A stretch of DNA of 64,000 bases from Mytilus californianus (lineage: Eukaryota; Mollusca; Bivalvia; Mytilida; Mytilidae), in assembly GCF_021869535.1 (NCBI RefSeq), contig NW_026262690.1, positions 68,875,995 through 68,939,994 on the forward strand, read 5' to 3'. This document shows, piece by piece, positions 37,471 to 48,423 of the stretch. The notes beneath the pieces were generated by a model. It was not told the DNA's origin, made no database searches, and worked only from the letters and a program-made list of their open reading frames with translations. The position numbers and the translations under genes are program-made. Position 1 is the stretch's first letter; every line of letters starts with the position of its first letter.

Positions 37471-40400
37471 TCAGACACATTCTTCTTTTATTTCTTACTC
37501 ATGATAAGCTTTGTGGAGAAGCAGCATATTTTAAAGTTTTTGCTTTGATCGAGCTATTAGTCGAACCCAGATGCTCCCACACTTGAGACAAGCATACTAT
37601 CACGAGCCTACCGAAGCATTTGCTTAATTTGAATATACAGGGAAGTAAGATTCGATGCCTCAGCTTGTTACAGAATCCCATTAACTCATCGGAAGGATCC
37701 TTATATGTGTCATGCAGCCAGGCAAAACTTCAGGATCTACTTATCATATTGTCATTTCAAGTTGAAATAAAATCCAGATTTTCCCTATATATAGTTCACC
37801 ATTTTTTTGGAATATACCCAACGGCTCATAAGTTTTTGTAAAATTGGTTTTCATCCTCAATATGCATGAAATATCCGCAACAATAGAAGGAATCAAATAT
37901 TCTGCCTCCTTAGTAATAGATTTTCCCTTGAAAAGTGTTCGTGTAGTCAATTTTTTCTGTTACTTATATTTCCTGTCTGTTATATTTAAGTTAGAATTTT
38001 GAGAGATTAGAGAGCACTTTTATTGGCGAATTTCGTATTTACTGGACATTGTCCTCCTTGCTCCCCTTGTTGTATTTGAGGTAGGCCATTTTTGCTACGA
38101 ATTATATATAGCTCATAAGTGCCTGTGCATAGTAGATATATGTGTGTGTGTATTTGTATTTGTACATAAGAAGGGTTTTTGTACATATACTAAATGTGTG
38201 CATATTATCATATTTTTTTTAAAATTTTGATCTTTTTTGTTGTTTAAAATTTACCATCATTGTACAGGACATAAAATACATAAATAAATTCAAGTAAATT
38301 ATCAAGCTTGCTTTTGCAAAATGTGTTAACTTCTCGTGCATTTTTTATTTTTGTATTAGCTAGAACCATTTTTTTTGTAGAATATTTATACAATGTGACG
38401 TTAAAAGTGAGCCGATTACCGAGATTTAAAATTTCTGTGCTAGTATTTGCTTTAATATTTAGGCATTTTTGTTTATGGAAAATGCAACATGACTGTATAG
38501 AAAAATCATTGTTAATGAAAAAAAAAGTAGAAATACTTCAATCTGTTTCCTGATTTAATATGGGATTTGTAGGAACAGTCGTATATGGTAAATCTTGAAT
38601 AATTATAATTCTCTTTTATTCAAACTGTTCGTTGGTTTGTATTCACATATTCATGTAAAAATGAAGAGGAAATTGTTGATACTTTTTTGTCGAACAAACT
38701 TTAAGATATAGCTATAGAATATATGCCTTATATATTCTTTGAATTCCTCACTCATATAGACTAAGTATATATATGAATGGAGATCTGTTATGCTAATACG
38801 TGTTTAAGTTGTGGTTCTTCTACCATTTCTACCATTCCCCAAGTTCTATATATAAATATATATACATGTATTTGTCGATACTAATATGTTTGCTTTTCCC
38901 AATTGAACTTTATTATTAAAGTTTTCAGTCAAGCTGACTGTATATTTCTCTGGTTGCAATTTTTCTATATGTCCTGTTCAGATGTAGTCATTGAAATCCG
39001 ATTACACCTTTCTCTTATTCGCTTTTGTTTACTTTGAAAGTTTTACGTCTCAAACTTCCAATATGTTTTGGTTCCTCCGAGCCATGCACGAAATCTCTTT
39101 GCTTAGCTGCATGTCCTTTATGCAGCTACGAATTTGATCATGTTCAATCGCGTATATTTGACTGATGTGTTTAGTATTATGCCTTTCCCCATTCCTCAAA
39201 GCATGTATTGATATAGAAATATAAATCTTACCTTTGTGTTATATAACTCCTAAAGGATGAACCTTTACATAAAGCTTGGTGGAGTTTTATGTGTATGTTT
39301 GTGATCTTGTCAGGATAATTTCTGTGGTTTCCAGGATACCTGCCGTTATGCTTTTTACAAATCGATACTGAAAACAACATTAGGAGCATCTATCAAATGT
39401 AGAAAAGTGATCTTTTGGTCTAGAATAGACATGACATTTAATTAGTTACATTTTCATTTGTAATTCTCACCCAGGGGAGGGTTCTTTTGTCATTTTGTTT
39501 ACATCATCAATTAGCTGTTTGGGGAAAATACAAATGGAATTGGTTTTTAATAACATGATAAATCTCTAGACAATGTCGCGCTCTTCCTAATTACTATAGC
39601 TTGGTATTTTATATACTGGTAATTTGAAAAAGCAAACTGCAAGTCATACTATATATCCAATATGCATGTCGCTTAGATACAAGTTTTGAAATTATATCCG
39701 TAAACATTAATACGAATGCTTTTTTTGTAGTATTTAGGTTTCCCTGAACACTGCAGATTTAAATTTATTTCTTTAGTCACAAGATTGAAATACCAATAGG
39801 ACGTTTAGCATCCATCATCCAATTAATCATTGGTCATATCTTTTGTATCAATACTGAGAAAACAAAAGATTTTTAACAAAATATTCATTTAAATGGAATT
39901 ACATCTATAATGATAGTTATGTTGTTCTTACATCTCGAGACCCAACCACTGCCCAGTCCATGACTCCCGGAGACCGAACCACTACCCTGTCTATACCCCT
40001 CTTGACCGTAACACTTACCACTGTGGTATATTCTGTACTTGCTCTTTGATATGTTTAAGGTGATACTGCCTTGCCTCCTATTTTGGATATACTCCCCCAG
40101 ACGGTAGCTACTTTCAGTGTTAAGAAATCTGTTTTTCTTCAGATGACTAGGCTGTTATACTGACTAACCTTTATGTTTAAGTATCATTGATTATTGAATT
40201 CCATCATTTACTATTTATACTGAAGGTGTTGTGAGTCAGGTGATTTTTTAATCATACTAATGGTGTGTCTTTTGTAATATTGATTATGAGGGAGACAATT
40301 GGAATTTTCCATCCGATAATATAGCCCGCCATTTTCACTTCATTTTAACTACTATTTTTTAGTATATTACATTTGCCCTTCGACAAAACGCTAGGGAAAT

Positions 40401-40550
40401 GTGTCAGTTATATTTTAATACAGTAATTTCAGTCCATCTGCATATAAAGGATCATCCAGTTCATGATTTGTCTGTACAACTAAAGTTTTCTTACAGTTTA
40501 GGAGCTAGCCTTGAAACTTTATATGTCGCTGAATATGTAAACATATACGA
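37471..40550. other. non-coding stretch, no gene recognised
   Basis: AT-rich, with short TG and AT microsatellite-like tracts near 38140-38160 and 38845-38870. No supported exon was found on either strand. Confidence 0.5.
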
Positions 40551-40720
40551 AATATAAATAAGAGAATGTGCAATGATTGCCAAAGAAACAACTTTTTATC
40601 AATCTAATTAAAACATCGATCTATCATAACTTGCGTCGAATGGTACGAAGCACAGCAAAATACATAAAAGACAAAAAGACACCGATTTAAGAGTACTCGC
40701 AGTTACTAAGACCTAGCTCA
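40551..40720 (+). repeat. diverged family B fragment
   Basis: The block contains 'aataagagaatgtgcaatga' and 'ttgccaaagaaacaac', with weakly matching downstream words ('aagcacagcaaaatacataaaagac'). It resembles family B at low identity. Confidence 0.4.
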
Positions 40721-41384
40721 AGGCACAGTTTCCAACTAGTGTTTTCCCAGACTAACATATCAATTACATTATTGAGTTTCTATTTTTTTCGTACAGTTAA
40801 AAAACTAAGTGTTGATACTGGTCATTTTTTTCTAAACCTGTGCATATACTGCACATAGTTTGTCCGCCTAACTGCTATTGAGTTGACTTAGCTAGACTCC
40901 TTCTCAATTATACATGGCATTTTAACATATATGAGGAATGTGAATATTATGCGGATTCTGACTTTATTTAATTTCTTAACAAAGTTGCTGGTTGTTGAAC
41001 TTATCATGCCATGAATATCTTTAAACAGAGACAGCACTTGTTTGAATAACAAATCAGTGTATGCTATAAGCCTTATGAAGCAACATGCTTTAGTTTTAAT
41101 TGTCTTATTTTAGTTTAAAAAATATGTACTGTAACTCGTTAACATTATTATTGAATAATCATTTAATTGCAAGAGATATTTAAGAAAGGTGTTTATACCA
41201 CGTCTACGATTATAAAATTGTTGCACCCCAAGAAAGAAAAACTCTTACAACATGGTCTATATGATTATTATCCGACTACGTAAGCAGCATGGATTATGTC
41301 TGTTTGAAATTTATATTAGTACGAATGTTGAAACCCAAACTTTATATTATGTTTTGTTTTGAATCTGAATAAAACGGGATATGA

Positions 41385-41930
41385 GAATATATAAGTGAGA
41401 CAGCAACCCAATAATACTATAAATCAGAAAAATCTCATAGAGGTCAATATAGGGTCTTCAACAAACATGACACAAATTTCCATACCATTTGTTAAGCTAT
41501 AAATCACCTCGATATAGAAAATAAGATGTGATATGATTGTCAATGAGACTTCTTTCCACCAGAGACCAAATGATGTAAAAGTTAGCAACTATATAACAAA
41601 AATAAGTGGATGTGGTATAATTGTCCGTGAGACAACTCTCCACACACTACCAAATGACGTACAACTATATTGGTCACATTATGGCCTTCAATAATGAACG
41701 AAACACATATCGCATATAGCAATTTATTAAAGGCACCGACATGATGAATGTTATACAATTCAAACGAGAAAACTAACGGACTAATAAGTTACATAAAAAG
41801 GGTTAAAGAGGCTATACTAGGTCTTCCATCAATACCTGTTTTTAGAGGACAAAACACAGCGACATGTTCATGACAAGGGACAGACAGAATCACATGTAGC
41901 TGGGTGAAAATAGAATGTATTAAGTACTCA
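41385..41930 (+). repeat. clustered family B copies
   Basis: Three starts occur close together: 'gagacagcaacccaataa' at 41397, 'gagacttctttccaccagag' at 41546, and 'gagacaactctccacacact' at 41629. The last continues with 'ggccttcaataatgaacg' and 'cacatatcgcatatagc'. The arrangement suggests nested or tandem insertions of one element. Confidence 0.7.
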
Positions 41931-42090
41931 ACCATACCTTTTTCTTTCTCGATCGGTGGGATAACAAAAAGATTCATCAATAATGTCCAATATACATCAG
42001 TTAATGTTTAATAACGATATAAGAGACGACATTAACAAGTAGAAATAAAACAATGCTATAATTATACCAATGCCATATTCAAGAATCATT

Positions 42091-42310
42091 TTTATGCCCC
42101 ACCTACGATAGTAGAGTGTTTGGTCAAGGTAGTTTTTGATGAAGTTGAAGTCCAATCAACTTGAAACTTAGTACACATGTTCCCTATGAAATGAACTTTC
42201 TAATTTTAATGCCAAATTAGAGTTTTTTCCCTAATTTCACGGTCCACTGAACATAGGAAATGATTGTGCGATTGGAGCATCCGTGTACTATGGACACATT
42301 CTTATTAGTT
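42091..42310. repeat. family C-related dispersed repeat
   Basis: A diverged copy of the block at 16180-16445, opening with 'atgccccacctacgatag' and closing near 'tactatggacacattctt'. It is non-coding. Confidence 0.65.
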
Positions 42311-44800
42311 ACTGAAGTCCCGCTCAAAAAAGTATACTTGTATACTTAATCTACTTATATAGAAATCATGTCATCTTACATTCTCTTAACGGTCGATGCA
42401 CTTCCCAGTAGATGTCATGCAGGAACTTTATAAACAAGACGGACACATGCGATCTTGTATAATGCCAAAAGTAAATTATGTATATACAAGATTTCTATAC
42501 AGAAAAAAAATACTTGATACATTTAAGTTGTGTTTCAAACAGTTTTTTTTTTTGATATTTAAAAAAAACACAATGATTCATGACAACATTATCCATTATC
42601 TGTGACTTTATTCATTCCCAAAAAGGATTTGAAGTACAATACTTATACTTTTACGCTTTATAAATGATATTATCAAAAATAGTTGCACATATATAGTGAA
42701 ATAGAATTTACCAGATCTATAACTGAATGGGCAGAAACGTCTACGGTCAACTTTGGCATAGGAGTTTGAAGCCCTTATTTTAGTGACATTATTAGAAGGA
42801 AAATAAGAAAATACCAAGGAGGGCACTTAAAACCTTTCTTTCATCATGAATGGCTTTTATTATTTGGTCAAAAATAAACTTCAAACCCTAATATGGCAAT
42901 ATGACAATCATATATAGCTCGCTTTCTATTCTATTGGGCATGTAGTTGTTCCAGAAACGCATGCAATGTGCATTGAAATCACTGTTAAGTAATGCATGGA
43001 AGTCTCATGCACATATGTATAAATATACTACATTTCTATATTGTCAACCAGAAAATAGGTTTTAAAACAGTAGAAATTAAATCAATTCCTTTAAACTTAA
43101 GAAAAATGGTGTAAATATTCTATTTGGTATCGATACATATCATCTGTACCTCTATTATAAGGTTCAGTGAGAATTATTTAATGGGTGACTTTAATGGTAT
43201 TTTAATTGAAGGATGTAAGTGGTTATCACAAAACTAGATTTTAGGGCACCGTTAAACGATTATTTTGCACAGACTACAATTTATGTATTAAGGTAAAATA
43301 ACAAATTGTATAATATCTTGTGTATCAATAGATCACAGACATGACATTGTGTTTTTCAAAGGTAAGGTCATTGCACATGGGGTAAGATGACCTACTGTTG
43401 TCATTTTGTAAGTCCACCCAAAAAAACAAATGATAAAAGCATTCTTCTGTTGATATCTATTTTCATAGTATAGACGTAAACAATTCATGTATATCTAATG
43501 GATGTTAAAACTGAAATGATATATCAATTCTACTGTCAAAATTTACAGTATTACCCAGACCCCTACATTTAACTATCATTGTCTTTTAAGGCATAAATTC
43601 AAAGTAAAAAAATATAGGTGTTAAGGTATTCTTCCGTAAAACAATTGGGTAGGAATATTTTTTATCTTGCTATATATTTTTGCATTGAGTTTATGGGGAG
43701 ACATTTAGTAACTCCACTTTTTTTTATTTCTTGGTTTTGCTTCTTATTTCAATGATGGTACAACAGTGTGCACACGTATGTCGTATAAGTTTTTATACAA
43801 ATTTGAAACATAGTCCTATAGAAAATCTTGTTTGATGAATTATAATGGCAAATGTATTTCTAGATCTTCTGGATGAGGTAGGTAGGGAAACTTAACAAAA
43901 GTCGTTTCTCTTTTTTGGGGCCTTAGTGTAAAAAGACAATTAAGAAAATCATGCAACAGTAGTAGTCTCTGTGTATTCATAATGAATGGATTTACTTTAT
44001 CATAATTTTACTGGAAATTAAAAAAAAAATTGTTCTTAATAATTACGAATGTGATAATGTTAGATCCTTGTAAACGAAATGCGGACACATGTGCATGATC
44101 TGGATTTTAATCATATTTAAAATAGACATACATTTCTTTTTCTTTTGCTTTTTGGGAGGCGGGTATTGGAGACAAAGAATAGTTGTTTATTTCATCTGAA
44201 TAGTGAAATTATGTAAATGTCATGAATTTTATTCTGTTGGGAAATGAGAAAAATTATAGGCATGTGTCCTTTTGTTTTAGTTTCATATAAGTTGAAAATC
44301 ATAAGGAATTTAGATAATCTATTTTTGAGATTTTGAATGCTGAAAGTATTTCTAGATCTTTTGATATAATAACTAATAAAAAATTAAGCTTGCATTAAAA
44401 GGGAGACAATTCAAATTAGGAGCAGACAATTTTCGTCCTTCGTACAAATGAATTATTATCACCGTCGTAAAAAAGTACAAACCAGGATTTTTCTGTATTA
44501 TCTGTATATATATGGCCATGGGCTCTTTGACAGGCTTTTATATATTATGTGTATATGTAAGGGGGTCTCACAATATTTATCTTTCCTTAGATTATCCCTG
44601 TATTCATATGCACATCAAGTGAAGGTATATGAGTAGCCATTCTCATATAATCCACAAGTAGTAAATTTAAATACTCTTTATGTATATGTATGTTATAGGA
44701 GGATGATCGTGGATTGGTTTTTAATTTTCAGCGGCAAATATCTCATGCATATCACGACATGAACTTGTTAATGAGATGTGAATATGAACTATTCTTAGTA
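42311..44800. other. non-coding stretch, no gene recognised
   Basis: Only short frames without splice context are present. Nothing was recognised. Confidence 0.5.
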
Positions 44801-44819
44801 CAAGACCGACACTCTGAGA

Positions 44820-45680
44820 CGGATTTTTGACATGCTAGTTCACAAGGTAACAGTCAACAAGAACACAAGTTACCGTATTCGGAAACATTATTCTGACTCC
44901 GAAACGTCCTATCTTTGTTTGCAACAAATTTGGTGTACCCGACCGAAAAACGTATTGTATTGTGTTGTGTTTGTAATAAAAACAAATAGTAAATAGATAC
45001 CCAGGTGGCAAACTAAAACCATAAAGTCGAAGAAAGACGGACAGCACTATAGCGGCTTCAAAAAGCAAGAAAGACAAAACAACACGCCATATATACTGAA
45101 GACCAAAGATTGAGCAACACCAACCACAGATAGTGGAAGTCCATGCACTGTGCGTGAAAGTTGAATTGAGAGTATGAAATAGGACAATATTGAAAATACC
45201 ACCACAGAAAGAAACAACACGGACGCTAAAATTAAAGTATCACAAAATACAACTCATATAACTGAACACATTTGAGCAACACAAACCCCACCAATAAATT
45301 ATAGACGGTGAAGTCTGACTGGGAAATATTCTTTTTTCAATTGTAGCGTCAATCGTGTTACTCATGACAAATAAAAAGTCTGGTGGTAAGTTTCTGTCGG
45401 GAGTCATAAACGAGGGCTGGAAACCGGCTATGACAAATCCAAATTATATTCCCTAAGTGTTAAAAACTTTCAGAGAGAGGACTCGACCCTTTCTTTGGAA
45501 TAGTATAACTCGAAGTCATCTCTTTTGTCGTAAAGTTTAATTTTCATCGACCCTCACTCTCAGATGAAATAGTTCTCAGTCAAGATATGAATCAGATATA
45601 CTAGTATCTCTTATCTATGGCAGACTTGGATAGATGAGGTCAACATAGAAATTCACCAAATTTGAATTATTTATTAAGAG
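44820..45680 (-). mobile_element. decayed retroelement with a reverse-transcriptase remnant
   Basis: On the minus strand 45509-45535 reads KLYDKRDDFE, a motif typical of the reverse-transcriptase C-terminal part in a large class of animal retroelements (I believe Penelope-like). Upstream minus-strand sequence (45540-45670) resembles the preceding part of the same protein but is broken by stops and shifts. To the left, words such as 'gagcaacacaaaccccacc' recall the terminal part of the same mussel element. It is clearly inactive. The class is from memory, not from a search. Confidence 0.55.
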
Positions 45681-47004
45681 GACACACCATCTTCAGATCG
45701 GGACGTAATGTTTAAAAATAATACTTGAATTTTGAGAAGCCTTTGAAGTCTGCCTCGCGTGAATATGCAAAAATAGGACCACAGTCGGTTACTCATGGAA
45801 TGGTTTTCAATTCGGACTGTCTATTTACATGTCCAACAAAGGTGATAAATTGCAGATAGTTAGTCTCTTTTTATGTGCAGTTGTGTAGGGATGAATATAG
45901 TTGTTACAAATCAAAGGTTAAAGAGTCCAGTTGACTTTTTTCCTGACTGAGTTTCAGGATAGGCTAAGCTTTCTTTAAATCTGAAGTATGAGACAAACAA
46001 AGAAGTTACCTTGCAATTACATTGTTGAAACTTATCGTGAAATTTATAGATGATTTACTTTAAAACTTTTCAGTAATTAAAAAAAAATCTATACAAAATG
46101 TTATTCAGTCCTATAAACATCTTTTTATAGCCTGTTGCACTTTTTTCTCAAAAAGCATCGAAGGACAAAATGCAATTGTAGCTCCAAGGCAAAACATATA
46201 GTTACCTACCGATTGAATTTGGTTTTGATTGACATAGAAGAAAATTAATTTAGATGAAATTGGACCAAACTCTTTCTTCATTGTTGCATGTTTAATATTC
46301 AACAGTATCATTTGGTTACTGCTTCTAGACTGAAACTACTAGAACACATACCCCGGTAGAAGTATCAGTTCTTGATTGGTCGAGTTTGTCTTGACATGAA
46401 AGAAAAGTGCGACTCTGCATGTGATGTATAAGTATAATGTACAATCTTTGAAGGATGTGTTTGGTGATTATCGAAGTTCATTTGGTTTTAATTATGCTAT
46501 GTCATATAAAAGAGAAATAAAAAAGCAAATTACCTTCACCGATTCATCGCCTTGTTTGACCATAACGAAAATTGATGGCAGATTCAAATTTACCGGTGCG
46601 CAGTCGTGTTGTATCTATGTTTATATATACATTTGACTGACCCATGACGGCAAATAAAGTTCAGATAGTTGCAGTGTATTGAACATGTATATAATGCTAT
46701 TATAATGAGCATGTGAAACATTTAAATGGCTTAATATCATCTGGAACACGAATGTCATATATGCATCCAGAATGATTAGAAAACACATTTTATCAATCTT
46801 CTTTTATTTCTGTTTCCGCAAAAAATTCTTCACATGTTGTCAACCGTAAAATACTTCCTTAACCATCAATTTGACATATATAAACAACAGCAAGCAAATA
46901 GAACATATATATGAAATCTATCTCTTAATTAAGATAAAAAAATCAGAAAATATGAGACATGAAGATTTTCTTAATTGACACAAATCTGTATTTTCTGATA
47001 AGAT

Positions 47005-47360
47005 AATAAAATTGAGAATGGAAATGGCCCGGGAATGTGTCAAAGAGACAACAACCCTACCATAGAGCAGACAACAGCCGAAGGCCACCAATTGGTCTTT
47101 AATGCACCGAGAAACTCCCGCACCCGGAGGCGTCCTTCAGCTGGCCCCTAAACAAATATGTATACTAGTTCAGTGATCATGGACGTCATACTAAACTCCA
47201 AATTATACACAAGAAACTAAAATTTAAAATGATACAAGACTAACAAAGGCCAAAGGCTCGATCCTGACTTGGGACAGGCGCAAAAATGCGGCGGGGTTAA
47301 ACATGTTTTTTGAGATCTCAACCCCCCCCCCCCCCTAATACCTCTATAGCCAATGTAGAA
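47005..47360 (+). repeat. dispersed repeat family A, second long copy
   Basis: Full-length match to 10078-10440, with the same landmarks and the module 'cctgacttgggacaggcgca', followed by a C-run and 'atagccaatgtagaa'. Confidence 0.85.
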
Positions 47361-47469
47361 AAAACAAACGTACAACAATTGCATGTTGATCACTAAAAAT
47401 AATTTCGACATTTTGATTTTTTTTAATTTCCTTTCATTTTCTTTCCATGTGATACTGCTAAGAGACATG

Positions 47470-47925
47470 GTAATGTGTGCATGTTGTTTGTCTTTTTGTT
47501 AAGTTTTTGTTGTGCTTCGTGCCGATATGGCGGGTTAATCCCCTTTCAACTGCTCGTATGTTGTGCTGTTCATATAACTATCCAAGGTTAAGGGAGAGGA
47601 ACCTGGTTGATCGCTCTCAAACATGATTATCCCTGCAACATTCTTTAAGTGCCCGTCCCAAGTCAGCAGCTTACAACCTAATGGTTGTCGTTAGTTTCTC
47701 TCTGTCACATCTGATTTTTGTTTATTGTTTTGAAAGTAAGGCCGTTGGATTTTTCTGTTTGAGAGTTTCACATTTTGTAATGTCAAGGCCTTTTATAGCT
47801 GACTATACGGTATGGCTTTGCTCATTGTTGAAGGCCGTATGGTGACCTTTATTCCTTGTCCTTTGATTATTAGTGGATAGTACTGTTGTCTCAATGGCAA
47901 TCATGCCACCACTCCTTAAGTTATT
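47470..47925 (-). repeat. dispersed repeat family B, inverted
   Basis: The sequence reads as the reverse complement of family B: 'gcccgtcccaagtcagcagc', 'ggttgtcgttagtttc', 'gctcattgttgaaggccgta' and 'gtctcaatggcaatcatgcc'. It lies next to a family A copy and between the LAMP gene's 3' end and the left intergenic DNA. Confidence 0.85.
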
Positions 47926-48257
47926 TTAATATAAATATTTAATCTTTATGTATTTTACATTTTTGAAGTAACAGATGGAATCCATAACTATAATTACACG
48001 TAAAATTTAATTTTAATGCTATCAGTTGTCTGCAAAAAATAATATAGATCAATATTTATGTATTACACTATATGTTTCATCGATGTTCTTCGTTTACCAT
48101 TGTTTATGCGTTTGAATATCGCTTACACAACATTTTACTATCAAGATTTACATTCATATGTTAGTGTCTTTTTTGTACATGAATTTCTGCTAACATTCGT
48201 TATATTGTCAATGTATTAAAGTAAAATTACATCAATGCATGAGAACTATCTGATATT

Positions 48258-48263
48258 TTTATT
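48258..48263 (-). promoter_or_regulatory. candidate polyadenylation signal of the LAMP gene
   Basis: AATAAA on the minus strand, 11 bases after the stop codon. That would be an unusually short 3' untranslated region, so a more distal signal is equally possible. Confidence 0.3.
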
Positions 48264-48274
48264 ATGTCAGCTTC

Positions 48275-48423
48275 TTATATTGTGTCGTAATCTCCTTTTT
48301 CTTTGCATCTCCTGCCAATAGCATAAGCTACCAGAACGATGACTATCAGTCCACCAAGTGCAGAACCAACTGCAATAGGAATAACGGAACTTGTTTCAAC
48401 ATCTGACGAACATTCCGATATCC
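48275..48423 (-). CDS. LAMP exon 8: last cysteine, membrane span, tail
   Basis: The exon follows the acceptor 'tttttgattatag' and enters with GG, completing Gly 417. It encodes ISECSSDVETSSV, then the span and RRCKEKGDYDTI before TAA at 48275-48277. The IPIAVGSALGGL and AYAIGRR signatures closely parallel vertebrate LAMP1/2 ends. Confidence 0.93.

Noticed and set aside
46421..46636. Plus-strand frame of 71 codons, also open on the minus strand as a peptide with DCAPVNLNLPSIFVMVKQGD and a GTAATT donor
   Set aside because: Both strands look protein-like, but no partner exon in phase was found on either side, so neither reading can be supported.
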